Shown: one piece after another, positions 1 to 8,336 of the stretch
Position numbering within the stretch: the first letter of the stretch is position 1
Layout of the letters: every line of letters starts with the position of its first letter
Assembly (NCBI GenBank): GCA_964388575.1
Contig: CAYMAZ010000013.1
Span: 9,281 to 73,280, forward strand
Direction: 5' to 3'
Length of the DNA stretch: 64,000 nt
From: CAYMAZ01 sp964388575
GTDB taxonomy: Bacteria; Bacteroidota; Bacteroidia; Bacteroidales; DTU049
Position numbers and translations under genes: made by a program
The notes under the pieces: generated by a model
The model's input: only the letters and a program-made list of their open reading frames with translations
What the model was told of the DNA's origin: nothing
The model's database searches: none

Positions 1-2
1 TT

Positions 3-794
3 CAGTCAGCAGAGTTCATGATCAGAGAATTGATTAAAATGACTTCACCAAAAAAACCATTCTTTCCGCCAGCACTAAAAATGGTGATCAGTATTCCAAG
101 TGGTATTACGGAAGTTGAAGAACGTGCGGTCAGGGATTCAGCTGAACAGGCAGGTGCCAAAGAGGTCAGACTAATTCATGAACCAATGGCTGCTGCAATC
201 GGTATCGGAATAGATGTGCTTGAACCCACTGGAAATATGGTTGTGGACATTGGTGGCGGAACCAGTGAGATTGCTGTTATTGCATTGGGAGGCATTGTTG
301 CAAACAAGTCTATCCGGATTGCTGGAGACGACTTTAATGGAGATATTGAAGAATACATGCGTAAGGCACATAATATCCATATCGGTGAAGTAACATCAGA
401 AAAAATAAAAATTGAAGTCGGGTCAGCAATGTCTGAGCTTGAAAACCCTCCTGCAGATTACGCAGTTCATGGACGTGATATGCTGACCGGCATTCCCAAA
501 GAAATTATGGTGAGTTATTCCGAAATTGCACATTCACTTGATAAATCTATCACAAAGATTGAAGCAGCAATTATCAACACCCTGGAAATTACACCTCCCG
601 AGCTCTCTGCAGATATTTTCAACACTGGAATTTATCTTGCAGGCGGAGGATCTCTGTTAAGAGGACTTGCCAAAAGAATTCATCAGAAAACCAAACTGAA
701 AGTCCATGTTGCTGAAGATCCTTTGAGAGCAGTCGCCAGAGGAACTGCCATTGCTCTGAAGAATTTTGATAAATTTCCGTTTCTTATTAAGTAG
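3..794 (+). CDS. mreB: Rod shape-determining protein MreB (5' truncated)
   Basis: Actin-like ATPase that polymerises under the inner membrane and guides the cell-wall elongation machinery. The reading frame is open from base 3, and residues upstream of the first ATG (18) still match the family, so the gene begins outside the window; roughly the first 80 residues of a ~340-residue protein are missing. Visible motifs are the adenosine/phosphate region EPMAAAIG, the phosphate-2 loop VVDIGGGTSE, and the C-terminal AGGGSLLRGL followed by DPLRAVARGTA. It is followed after 17 bp by mreC and mreD, the usual mreBCD order. The identity is certain at family level. Confidence 0.97.
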   Translation, partial: QSAEFMIRELIKMTSPKKPFFPPALKMVISIPSGITEVEERAVRDSAEQAGAKEVRLIHEPMAAAIGIGIDVLEPTGNMVVDIGGGTSEIAVIALGGIVANKSIRIAGDDFNGDIEEYMRKAHNIHIGEVTSEKIKIEVGSAMSELENPPADYAVHGRDMLTGIPKEIMVSYSEIAHSLDKSITKIEAAIINTLEITPPELSADIFNTGIYLAGGGSLLRGLAKRIHQKTKLKVHVAEDPLRAVARGTAIALKNFDKFPFLIK

Positions 795-811
795 GACGAT
801 TTTCGTACACC

Positions 812-1642
812 ATGCAAAATGTTTTCAGATTCTTTCTGCGAAATTTTTACTTTATTCTGTTCCTGTTGCTGGAAATTATGAGTCTTACTCTTGTTTTGAG
901 GCAAAATTTTTATCACAGATCGGTATTTTTCAATTCAACAAATGTCATTACCGGAAATTTCATGAAGACGTTTACTTCAGTGAAAGATTATTTTTATCTC
1001 AGAGAAATTAACAGGCAGTTGGTTGAAGAAAACGCAATACTTAAGTCTTATCATAAGTCCAGCTTTGTTTTCGATGACAGGAATTCTTTTGTCAGAAATG
1101 ATACAACCTATGACCGAAAGTTTACATATATACCTGCAAAGGTTGTCAACAATTCCATCTACCGCCCCAATAATTATCTGACATTGAATATTGGATCTGA
1201 TCAAGGTGTCCAGCCTGGAATGGGAGTCATATCGCCTGCCGGTGTTGTAGGAATTGTGAAGGACGTTTCTGCAAACTTTTCATCAGTGTATTCTTTATTG
1301 CATTCAGATTCAAAAATCAGTGGAAATGTTGGGAATGACCAGGTTGTCGGAACCATTTTATGGACTGGAGAGCATTATCGCAGGGCAGAGCTGAGGGACA
1401 TAGCCAAACATCATCAGATTGAAAAGGGAGACACTGTGTTTACAAGTAGTTTTTCTCAGATTTTTCCTCCAAATATTCCAATCGGATTTATTAACTCATT
1501 TGAGGTAAATAAAGCATATGATTTTTACGAAATTGATATTGATCTTGCAACAGATTTCAGCAAAGTTTCAGAAGTATATGTCATCATTGCACACAAAAGT
1601 GAGGAGCAACTAAAGTTAGAAGGAGAGTCACAGAATGAGTAA
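812..1642 (+). CDS. mreC: Rod shape-determining protein MreC
   Basis: Bitopic inner-membrane protein whose periplasmic domain links MreB filaments to the elongation enzymes. The 276-residue product has one N-terminal membrane helix (about residues 10-30), a coiled-coil stretch (about 60-85), then the beta-rich MreC domain with the family signature around VNNSIYRPNNYLTLNIGSDQ, the GMGVISPAGVVGIV segment, and a conserved AELRDI near residue 192. The start ATG at 812 has an AGGACG-like stretch about 15 bp upstream. Its 3' end overlaps mreD by 8 bp, which implies translational coupling. Confidence 0.95.
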   Translation: MQNVFRFFLRNFYFILFLLLEIMSLTLVLRQNFYHRSVFFNSTNVITGNFMKTFTSVKDYFYLREINRQLVEENAILKSYHKSSFVFDDRNSFVRNDTTYDRKFTYIPAKVVNNSIYRPNNYLTLNIGSDQGVQPGMGVISPAGVVGIVKDVSANFSSVYSLLHSDSKISGNVGNDQVVGTILWTGEHYRRAELRDIAKHHQIEKGDTVFTSSFSQIFPPNIPIGFINSFEVNKAYDFYEIDIDLATDFSKVSEVYVIIAHKSEEQLKLEGESQNE

Positions 1643-2147
1643 TCTGATCAGATACGGTTTGGTTCCCGTATTACTGCTTATATTGCAATTTTCTGTGTTT
1701 AACAATATCTCCTTCGGGTACGGTATTACTGTGTTTGTTTATGTTTTGTTTTTCCTTGTCTTGCCGCTCAGACTCCCCGGATGGGCTCTTCTTCTTATTG
1801 GATTTGCAACCGGACTTATTGTTGATTCTGTATTCAACACAGGTGGTGTCCATGCTTTTGCAAGTGTGTTTACGATGTTTATGAGACCAAATATTTTAAA
1901 AACTTTCGAGCAGTCATTCGACTATGATACAACTTTCCGACCGGGCACTCAATCAATGGGTTTTACAAATTTTATAAAGTACACCATCAGCATGACTTTT
2001 ATTCACAATTTCGTGCTGTTCTATCTTGAAGTTCTTACTTTGAAATCATTCTTTTTCCATCTTTTGATTGTGATTGCAAATACGTTGTTGACAACATTAT
2101 TCTGTGTGGTTTTCGAAGCTCTGTTTAAAAAAGAAAAATCCAGATAA
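1635..2147 (+). CDS. mreD: Rod shape-determining protein MreD
   Basis: Small polytopic inner-membrane partner of MreC (170 residues, about five hydrophobic helices). Sequence identity in this family is low, so the call rests on length, topology, the GLIVDSVFNTGGVHAFASV segment typical of Bacteroidota MreD, and position directly after mreC with an 8-bp overlap. An AAGGAGA stretch lies upstream of the ATG inside mreC. The usual next genes (penicillin-binding protein 2 and rodA) do not follow; the operon stops here and a tRNA on the other strand comes next. Confidence 0.9.
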   Translation: MSNLIRYGLVPVLLLILQFSVFNNISFGYGITVFVYVLFFLVLPLRLPGWALLLIGFATGLIVDSVFNTGGVHAFASVFTMFMRPNILKTFEQSFDYDTTFRPGTQSMGFTNFIKYTISMTFIHNFVLFYLEVLTLKSFFFHLLIVIANTLLTTLFCVVFEALFKKEKSR

Positions 2148-2209
2148 TTTCTGAAATTTATCACATAAATTATCAGACAAATTTTGTTAGCCACTGCCAA
2201 CAATAGTGT

Positions 2210-2237
2210 AAAAAAAAGCTTCCTCTTGCGAGGAAGC
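2210..2237 (-). terminator. Rho-independent terminator after tRNA-Cys
   Basis: On the minus strand an 8-bp perfect stem (GCTTCCTC / GAGGAAGC, loop of 4) is followed by eight U residues (bases 2217-2210). It starts three bases past the tRNA 3' end, so it terminates the tRNA transcript; it does not have a T-run on the plus strand for mreD. Confidence 0.9.
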
Positions 2238-2240
2238 CTG

Positions 2241-2311
2241 AGGTCTCGTCCGGAATCGAACCGGAGTAGACGGTTTTGCAGACCGGTGCCTAGCCGCTCG
2301 GCCACGAGACC
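2241..2311 (-). tRNA. tRNA-Cys (GCA)
   Basis: A 71-nt cloverleaf reads on the minus strand. The acceptor stem GGTCTCG/CGAGACC (2305-2311 with 2242-2248), D arm with GGCCGAGCGGCTAGGC, anticodon stem CGGT/ACCG around the loop CTGCAAA (anticodon GCA), and T arm CCGG-TTCGATT-CCGG are all intact. The discriminator base is U (2241), the identity element of cysteine tRNA. CCA is not encoded. It is a single tRNA gene with its own promoter and terminator. Confidence 0.97.
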
Positions 2312-2320
2312 ATTCTTTTG

Positions 2321-2328
2321 CAAAAGTA
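2321..2328 (-). promoter_or_regulatory. Bacteroidota -7 promoter element for tRNA-Cys
   Basis: Minus-strand TACTTTTG fits the phylum consensus TAnnTTTG and ends 10 bp before the mature tRNA 5' end. I see no clear -33 TTG at the expected spacing. Confidence 0.65.
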
Positions 2329-2827
2329 TAAAAAAAAAATTAAATTATTGAACATTTTTAAATCTATGTTTTACAATCTGAGTTAATGAAACTTTGAAAT
2401 GAATATTCGATGAGGTATTGCTAAACAACATAAGGGTTGACCTTAACATTGCAAACTTAACAGGTGTCAATATCCGGAACATTGCTTTAAAATGATTAAC
2501 CCCGGGATGATTTAAAATGACATGCTGACGGTTCTTTCTGACTAAACATCAAGACATTTTTGCTTGTTGTGTGCTGATTATTTTGATTGATTTTTAAATG
2601 AATATTGTCTCACAAATACCAAAAATACCTTTCAACCCATCAGATATCGTGCCTGCTGTATGTGTTCATCCGAGAAGTTTTTGTTTTAATTGTTATCTGT
2701 CTTTCATTACTTCCTCCTGACAATAGAAAATTTTGACAATCATACCGAAAACGAACCGGGATGTTTTCATTTTCATTAATTTTGAAAACACAAATTTTTT
2801 AAAATTCTATTGAAATACAAATCCAAT
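2329..2827. other. Intergenic region of about 500 bp without a gene
   Basis: AT-rich, with no open frame having coding character on either strand and no RNA fold I recognise. It contains a matching -7 box at 2777-2784 for the ankyrin gene. Otherwise I see nothing in it. Confidence 0.6.
2777..2784 (+). promoter_or_regulatory. -7 promoter element upstream of the ankyrin protein gene
   Basis: TAATTTTG matches TAnnTTTG 43 bp before the ATG at 2828; no convincing -33 TTG is present. Confidence 0.5.
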
Positions 2828-4189
2828 ATGCTTTTCAGGGTCTTAATATTTTATCTATTGACTTTTTTAATGCATATTGCTGTTTTTGCCCAAAACAGTG
2901 ATACTCTGAACTATCGTTTTCTTGATGCTGTATTTGATGATGATACATTGGCTGTAATAAACGCATTGGAACTTGGCGCAGATGTGAATTTTATAACTTC
3001 AGACAGTATTAGCGCGCTGCACTATAGTATTACAAACAGAAACTTTGCGTTGACAGAATTACTTCTTCAAAAAGGTGCAGATGTAAATTGTCAGGATAAC
3101 ACAGGCTCATCCCCTTTGGCTCTTGCTTCAGCCATGGGTGAAGATTCTATGATGTTTCTGCTGATTATGGAAGGCGCTGATATTGAAATGAAAAACAAAG
3201 ACGGACAAACACCTCTTCATTTGGCACTGCTTTCTGGAAATCCCGTTGCAACGGATATGCTGATGTTTTATAAAGCCAATCCTGAAGTGAAAGACAACGA
3301 TAGCCTGACACCGTTGCATTATGCTGCATTTAACGGGCTTGAATTTGAAACAGAACTACTCTTGAAATATGGAGCAAATTCAGACCCTGTGGATCAAAAT
3401 CTTAAGAGTCCGGCATTTTATGCAATTGAGTCCAACTCATTCAATGTACTTGCAATTCTCACTAATGCAGGAATCGATTTTTCAAGAACGACCAAAGATC
3501 ATTCAGGTCTTCTAGGAACTGCCTTCTTAAATGGAAACGATGAAATAATTCAGCTTTTATTAAGTGAGATGACATCAGATTCTACTCGGAATGTAAACAG
3601 GGAAGATCTGCTCAGAAGTCAGGTTCAATCATCAAATATGTGGAAAACTGCCTTAAAACAGGACAATATTTACAGTATAAGAATGCTCAGGAAATATAAT
3701 ATTCCAAGACCTCTAGCTCCCATTGCAGGTAAATTATACGGAAATCTTTCAGTTTCAGGGTTCAGCGATTTTTATACAACAGCAGGATTGCAGTTTTACG
3801 AAGTAAATTATAAATTTTCCGGTGGTGCAGGATTTGGAACACGGTTATGGAGAAACCGTGTTATTAAGGAGATATCCCCTGATACCCTATATCAGCTTCG
3901 TGAATTTCGTGGATTTGTTTATGCTGAAATTGCAAAATATTTTCCTGTTCACAGATATCCCGAATCTGGAAAGCGAATTGATATTGTTGCTGGTCTGAGA
4001 ACACCTTTTACCTGGGCAAATTACTCAGCTCTGAAGGACAAGGATGGTCTCAGAATCACTTTTGCTCCTTTTGCAGGGGTTGAATATTATGTCAGAAAAA
4101 TGAAACTGCTAATTTCTTATCAGTACTGGAATTATGACAATTCGAATTTTGTAAAACATATGCTTGTTGTGGGTTTTGGTTTCAGATAA
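2828..4189 (+). CDS. Exported ankyrin-repeat protein with beta-rich C-terminal domain
   Basis: Product of 453 residues with unknown specific role. It has a signal peptide ending near VFAQ (about residue 22), then about six ankyrin repeats (roughly 30-265) with clear hallmark segments such as GADVNFITSDSISALHYS, GADVNCQDNTGSSPLALAS and GQTPLHLALLSGN. The C-terminal 150 residues have alternating hydrophobic strands (for example YGNLSVSGFSDFYTTAGLQF) and end in VVGFGFR, like a short outer-membrane barrel or a beta domain. The ATG at 2828 is chosen over a TTG at 2810 because the signal peptide begins there. A small lipoprotein follows after 14 bp, probably in the same transcript. Ankyrin folds bind proteins; the partner cannot be read from sequence. 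Confidence 0.85.
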   Translation: MLFRVLIFYLLTFLMHIAVFAQNSDTLNYRFLDAVFDDDTLAVINALELGADVNFITSDSISALHYSITNRNFALTELLLQKGADVNCQDNTGSSPLALASAMGEDSMMFLLIMEGADIEMKNKDGQTPLHLALLSGNPVATDMLMFYKANPEVKDNDSLTPLHYAAFNGLEFETELLLKYGANSDPVDQNLKSPAFYAIESNSFNVLAILTNAGIDFSRTTKDHSGLLGTAFLNGNDEIIQLLLSEMTSDSTRNVNREDLLRSQVQSSNMWKTALKQDNIYSIRMLRKYNIPRPLAPIAGKLYGNLSVSGFSDFYTTAGLQFYEVNYKFSGGAGFGTRLWRNRVIKEISPDTLYQLREFRGFVYAEIAKYFPVHRYPESGKRIDIVAGLRTPFTWANYSALKDKDGLRITFAPFAGVEYYVRKMKLLISYQYWNYDNSNFVKHMLVVGFGFR

Positions 4190-4203
4190 TTAAATCATGT
4201 AGG

Positions 4204-4614
4204 ATGAAAATTAAAAAAACTTTGTTCGTTTTATTATCGGGTGCAATATGCCTGATTATATCCTGTGAAGACTTGAGCTATTTGAACGATTGTTACAGCG
4301 ATAAACCCCTGCAGGGAGATCTGACTGTCAATGTTTCAGTTCAGGAAAATGCAGCAGGAATTCCTGTAAAAGTTTTGCAGGGAAAATTTGAGGACAACAA
4401 TGTTTTACTTTTAGATACATTGGCGGAAAATGAAAAAACATATTCCCTGCCAGTAAACACATACTATACTGTATCTGCTGAATATAACATGTCAGGAAAA
4501 GTGATTCTTGTAATTGACGGAGGAGAGATAAAAGTGAGCCGAAACGAAAATGAAAATACGTCAGAACCCTGCTGGGTGTTAAAAAATGTTAATCTTAATC
4601 TGGAATTGAAATAA
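4204..4614 (+). CDS. Small lipoprotein of unknown function
   Basis: 136-residue protein with a type II signal peptide (lipobox IISC, Cys about residue 21) followed by a short beta-rich domain. No known family recognised. The segment VSVQENAAGIPVKVLQGKFE and the later YTVSAEYNMSGKVILVIDGG look like a small Ig-like or prealbumin-like beta sandwich. It sits 14 bp after the ankyrin protein, so both may act at the same envelope site. It converges with the amidase gene on the minus strand, with only 4 bp between the stop codons. Confidence 0.75.
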   Translation: MKIKKTLFVLLSGAICLIISCEDLSYLNDCYSDKPLQGDLTVNVSVQENAAGIPVKVLQGKFEDNNVLLLDTLAENEKTYSLPVNTYYTVSAEYNMSGKVILVIDGGEIKVSRNENENTSEPCWVLKNVNLNLELK

Positions 4615-4637
4615 TCTGTTATTGGCTGATTATTTTT
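4610..4637. terminator. Possible terminator between convergent genes
   Basis: A 7-bp AT-rich stem (AATAATC / GATTATT) spans the 4-bp gap between the two convergent genes and is followed by TTTTC on the plus strand. The stem is weak. Confidence 0.35.
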
Positions 4638-5269
4638 CTGTCGTGATGATTGATGATGATCTCAAAAAATTCCGGATTGTAAAAGTTTGAAAAATTCAGA
4701 TATTTTTTTGTTGTTTCAGACATATCCGGAAAAATATTTACATTAAATTCATCCTTAATGATTCTCCAAATGAGTTCAGAACAGTAAAGTTCCTTATCAT
4801 CATGAATATTGAAACTGTTATCAAATGGTATTTTTTGATTCAGGTAATCATTCGCTTTGCGGCTGATTCGACGGCCAGCATCACCATTAGGCCATTTGAA
4901 GCGGACAATTATAATTGAATTTCTGTGGCTTTGATGAACAAATGGTCTGAGTGGTTGAACCTGCACTCCGTCAAAATCAGAGATCGATTGTGAAACTGTG
5001 TGAATGACCCTTAATTGATCATTGTCTGCAGATATGATTCCGCAATGTGAAATATCATATCCTTCTTTCAGTGTTTCTACAATTATATCACTGACAAGTC
5101 CATAGCCATGCCGGAGAATTATATCTCCATCCTGAATCAGTTCATATTCTTCGGGAGCCAACGTATATGCCGAAAATTTTTGTTCCTGCTCCGCACGAAA
5201 ATCGTACGTAAGCAGGAACAAAATAATAGCTGTTAAAATAATTGCTAATGAGAAAAAAGTTTTTCTCAT
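4619..5269 (-). CDS. YiiX/YebB-like NlpC/P60-type cysteine hydrolase
   Basis: 216-residue permuted papain-fold protein of the YaeF/YiiX type, a group acting as amidase or peptidase on cell-wall or lipid-linked substrates. An N-terminal membrane anchor or signal (about 1-20) places it outside the cytoplasm. The family pattern is complete: GDIILRHG (about 47-55), DISHCGII with the presumed catalytic histidine (about 75), and KELYCSELIW with the presumed catalytic cysteine (about 163). It starts 16 bp after the stop of the upstream lipoprotein, so the two form an operon. The substrate cannot be inferred. Confidence 0.85.
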   Translation of the reverse strand: MRKTFFSLAIILTAIILFLLTYDFRAEQEQKFSAYTLAPEEYELIQDGDIILRHGYGLVSDIIVETLKEGYDISHCGIISADNDQLRVIHTVSQSISDFDGVQVQPLRPFVHQSHRNSIIIVRFKWPNGDAGRRISRKANDYLNQKIPFDNSFNIHDDKELYCSELIWRIIKDEFNVNIFPDMSETTKKYLNFSNFYNPEFFEIIINHHDRKIISQ

Positions 5270-5285
5270 TTATTGAGATCTTAAA

Positions 5286-5726
5286 TTATTCAACAATTTC
5301 AGTAACTTCGCCTTCAATTTCTTCAGCAACTTCTTCTAATTCTTCTACTCCTTCATCAAGTGACATTGTGTCTTCCGGCATTTCTTTCGGCATGTCTACT
5401 TTCCATTCTTCACCTTCTTTAATGAGGTTGATGGTCGCATCTTTACCATTTTCTTTGTAAGCACAGGTTGCTGTTTCACCTTCAACTGTACATGCCATTT
5501 CTTCAATTGTGATTTCTTCTACTGCTTCTTCTGAAGGGAATGATTCGAGGAATGCAATCATGTCTTGAGTAGCTTTTGTGCCTAATTTCTTAGCTTCTGC
5601 ATACTCTTTTTTGTTCAGGTGCTGGAGGAATTTTTCTGCAACTGATTCTGGGCCTTTTTTGCTTCCGCAATTAGCAAGAATGACAACTGCCATAACTGCT
5701 ACTAATACTTGAAATAATTTTTTCAT
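5286..5726 (-). CDS. Lipoprotein with DUF4878-like domain and acidic tail
   Basis: 146-residue lipoprotein. The ATG at 5726 gives a proper signal (MKKLFQVLVAVMAVVILANC); a longer frame to 5792 adds a sequence without signal character and runs over the promoter. The middle part (GPESVAEKFLQHLNKKEYAEAKKL ... ATCAYKENGKDATINLIKEGEEWKVDM, quoted in pieces) fits the NTF2-like DUF4878 fold common in this phylum. The last 30 residues are almost entirely Glu, Val and Asp with no Lys or Arg. The gene leads a two-gene operon with the YiiX-type hydrolase. Function unknown; a chaperone or substrate-delivery role is only inference. Confidence 0.8.
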   Translation of the reverse strand: MKKLFQVLVAVMAVVILANCGSKKGPESVAEKFLQHLNKKEYAEAKKLGTKATQDMIAFLESFPSEEAVEEITIEEMACTVEGETATCAYKENGKDATINLIKEGEEWKVDMPKEMPEDTMSLDEGVEELEEVAEEIEGEVTEIVE

Positions 5727-5767
5727 TTTTCTGGTTTTTTTTGTTAATTTAAAAATGTTAGCAAATG

Positions 5768-5775
5768 CAAAATTA
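5768..5775 (-). promoter_or_regulatory. -7 promoter element for the DUF4878 lipoprotein operon
   Basis: Minus-strand TAATTTTG matches TAnnTTTG 42 bp before the ATG at 5726. Just upstream, at 5786-5799, TTAACA and TGTTAA form a dyad with a 2-bp spacer over the -33 zone, a possible operator. Confidence 0.5.
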
Positions 5776-5883
5776 AGAACATTTATTAACATCTGTTAAC
5801 ATTTTTGTTGTTTTTTTTAAAAAAAAATCTCATATATCGGTAATACACATATAATCAGCAATATATAAATATATAAAACCAGT

Positions 5884-6606
5884 TTAAAAAAGTGTTCCGT
5901 CTATGAAATAATTGTATTTTTTTTGAACTTCAGGAACATTTGTGGATTTGTTTTTGGAACTGATGAGTGGGGATATGGTATGTGCTATAAGATTAACAGA
6001 TTCATGTCTGTTGTTTTCAAGGAAATATTGAACCGGTGTTTCTGATGAAATCCATAATTCTTCATTTTCTTTTGTCAAGATTAAAGGCATTCTTTTTTTT
6101 GTGTTATGGATTTTTTCCATGAATGCATTAGCAACAGTTGTTACAATTGAAAATGTTTGATATATCATTCCGTTATTATTGTCGGTCCATGTGTCCCATA
6201 ATCCTGCCATAGAAAAAATATGTTCAGTTTGATGGTGAATAAACCAAGGAATTTTGCCGGATCGAACACGTTCCCATTCAAAAAATCCTGTTGATGGGAC
6301 AATACAACGTTTTTGCTTTGCAGGGACAGAGAACGCTTTTTTGGACAGCAGACTTTCAAGTCTGGCATTCAATGTCATCTGCCTTAATTTGAATGCTGTC
6401 TGACTGTCTTGTGTCCAGAATGGAATAAGCCCCCATGAAAAAATCTGAAAAACATCCCGAAATTCAGTTGTAATAACAGGCCAATGAGGATGAATGAATG
6501 CTGATGCATGATAGACCGGTTTATATTCAGATGGCATCAGTAGTTTGGCCTGATATCTGTTTTCAAGAGTTTGTGCTTCGGCGCTTAACGAATTATGAAA
6601 ACACAT
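5884..6606 (-). CDS. SRAP-domain (YedK/HMCES-type) abasic-site DNA-protein crosslinking protein
   Basis: 240-residue SOS-response-associated peptidase family protein. Family members covalently capture abasic sites in single-stranded DNA through Cys2 and shield them. All active-site elements are visible: Cys2 right after the initiator Met, the NAR motif (Asn80-Arg82), Glu110 in GFFEW, and His167 in KIHNTKKRMP. It starts 9 bp after umuC, forming an operon umuD-umuC-SRAP, which fits a DNA-damage tolerance role next to a translesion polymerase. Confidence 0.92.
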   Translation of the reverse strand: MCFHNSLSAEAQTLENRYQAKLLMPSEYKPVYHASAFIHPHWPVITTEFRDVFQIFSWGLIPFWTQDSQTAFKLRQMTLNARLESLLSKKAFSVPAKQKRCIVPSTGFFEWERVRSGKIPWFIHHQTEHIFSMAGLWDTWTDNNNGMIYQTFSIVTTVANAFMEKIHNTKKRMPLILTKENEELWISSETPVQYFLENNRHESVNLIAHTISPLISSKNKSTNVPEVQKKYNYFIDGTLF

Positions 6607-6615
6607 ATACTTGAT

Positions 6616-7875
6616 TTAAATTTTAATTGTAATGATCTGATTCCAGTTTGTCGTATAGAACGGAGATAATTTCTCCTGTCTGAGTTTCCATTGTCTTCGG
6701 CTTCCAAGCACAGCAAGTTTGACCGTGTCTTTTCCGTAAAGGTTGTTGATAGTATCAAGAGCTTGCAGAACTTTGGAATGCTTTTCCCTGTCAACCTCGT
6801 CAAAAAGCGATGATTGAACTGTATTTTCGGGAACGATGCCGCTGACAATAACTCCTGCTTTTTTGTAGTGATACCCTTCTTTGAAAATACTTTTCAACGC
6901 TGTCAGTGCGTAATTTACAATTTCAAATGTGCTGTTTGATGCAACAGGAAGAACAATCACCCTGTTTCTTGCATATTGCGGAAGATCTTTTCTGTGACGG
7001 TTGGTATGAATAAACACCATAATAACATTTGCACAGGAGTGTTGTTTCCGAAGCTTGAATGCACAGCGTGATGCATGATTGGAAAGAGCCTCAGCAATGA
7101 GATTATAGTCAGTAATCATTTGCCCGAAAGAACGTGAGGTGCAGATTGTTTTCTTTGCAGGGATTGTCAGTTCCATACCGATACATTCAACTCCGCTGAG
7201 TTCTTTCTGTGTTCGTAATCCAACTACTGACATTTTTTTTCTGATCCATTGTGATGATGAATTGACAAAATCGAGTGCTGAATGGATGCCGAATCCTGCA
7301 AGCATCTTGTTGTATTGTCTGCCAATTCCCCAAACATCTCCAACCGGAAAATTTGATAATACTGTCTTCCTGTTTTCTTCTGTGATCATAAAAACACCCT
7401 TTGATGAAGGCGTTTTTTTTGCGTAGTGATTGGCAACTTTTGCAAGTGTTTTGGTTGGTGCGATCCCAATGCTGACAGGGATTCCTGTTCCTTTGAGTAT
7501 GGTTTGACGAATGTTGTACCCCATCTGTGTCAGGTCAAAATATACAAATCCCCTGAGTGATAAAAACGCTTCATCAATGCTGTATATTTCAATGTCTTGA
7601 ACGAATTCTGACAAGATATTCATAACTCTTTGGCTCATGTCTCCGTACAAAGTGAAATTTGTAGAAAATACGCTGACCTGATACTTTTGAATTAATTCTT
7701 TGATCTCAAATGCAGGTTGACCCATGCCGATGCCGATGGCTTTGGCCTCATTGCTTCTGGCAATAACACACCCGTCATTATTGGATAATACGACAACCGG
7801 TTTCCCGTTAAGAGAAGGATTGAAGACCCTTTCACAGGAAGCGTAAAAATTATTGCAGTCAACAAGAGCATACAT
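6616..7875 (-). CDS. umuC: DNA polymerase V catalytic subunit UmuC (Y-family)
   Basis: 419-residue translesion polymerase. The palm has the first metal-binding Asp in MYALVDCNNFYASCERVF (Asp6) and the SIDEAF motif with Asp101-Glu102; the steric-gate region is the NNFYAS segment. A helix-hairpin-helix region follows (VGDVWGIGRQYNKMLAGFGI), then the little-finger domain and a C-terminal UmuC-specific tail with LFDEVDREKHSKVLQALDTI. Length matches the family. It lies 6 bp after umuD and 9 bp before the SRAP gene. Activity normally requires cleaved UmuD dimer and a recombinase filament. Confidence 0.96.
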   Translation of the reverse strand: MYALVDCNNFYASCERVFNPSLNGKPVVVLSNNDGCVIARSNEAKAIGIGMGQPAFEIKELIQKYQVSVFSTNFTLYGDMSQRVMNILSEFVQDIEIYSIDEAFLSLRGFVYFDLTQMGYNIRQTILKGTGIPVSIGIAPTKTLAKVANHYAKKTPSSKGVFMITEENRKTVLSNFPVGDVWGIGRQYNKMLAGFGIHSALDFVNSSSQWIRKKMSVVGLRTQKELSGVECIGMELTIPAKKTICTSRSFGQMITDYNLIAEALSNHASRCAFKLRKQHSCANVIMVFIHTNRHRKDLPQYARNRVIVLPVASNSTFEIVNYALTALKSIFKEGYHYKKAGVIVSGIVPENTVQSSLFDEVDREKHSKVLQALDTINNLYGKDTVKLAVLGSRRQWKLRQEKLSPFYTTNWNQIITIKI

Positions 7876-7881
7876 GCCGGT

Positions 7882-8328
7882 TTACATTTTATGTATGACA
7901 TAGGTAACAATACCCCAGACTATAAAATCATTTTCTTCTGTTACACGGATGGGTTTATATTCAGGATTGGCAGGCATTAGCCAAACGCCGGTTTTATCAA
8001 CTTTCAGTGTTTTTAGAGTAAATTCTCCATCAATGTAACACACAGCTTTCCTGCCGTTAGTGGGAGAAAGAGACTTGTCAATAACAAGGATGTCTCCGTC
8101 ATTAATGCCTGCATCTCTCATTGAATATCCTTTTACCCTGCCGAAGAATGTTGAATTGGGATGTTCGATCAGTGCTTTGTTCAGGTCAAGACTCAGCTCA
8201 ATATATTCTTCAGCGGGTGAAGGAAAGCCTGCACTGATGCCTTCAGCAAGGGGTAGCGGAAGATCAGTGTCATTGTCAGAGTTGAAAAAATCAATATTCG
8301 TATGTGATGTGAGATACTTTAGTTTCAT
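7882..8328 (-). CDS. umuD: UmuD-like S24 self-cleaving peptidase
   Basis: 148-residue LexA/UmuD family protein without a DNA-binding domain. Self-cleavage, stimulated by RecA filaments in characterised relatives, would activate the partner polymerase. The scissile Ala33-Gly34 (EGISAGFPSPA), the catalytic Ser69 (KGYSMRDAGI) and Lys94 (TNGRKAVCY) are all present. It is the first gene of the umuDC-SRAP operon; its promoter has a matching -7 box with a perfect palindrome just downstream. Confidence 0.94.
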   Translation of the reverse strand: MKLKYLTSHTNIDFFNSDNDTDLPLPLAEGISAGFPSPAEEYIELSLDLNKALIEHPNSTFFGRVKGYSMRDAGINDGDILVIDKSLSPTNGRKAVCYIDGEFTLKTLKVDKTGVWLMPANPEYKPIRVTEENDFIVWGIVTYVIHKM

Positions 8329-8336
8329 TGTAAAAA

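Noticed and set aside
2021..2323. Protein-coding frame across the tRNA-Cys region on the minus strand
   Set aside because: It runs through the tRNA and terminator and antisense to mreD, with no conserved protein features.
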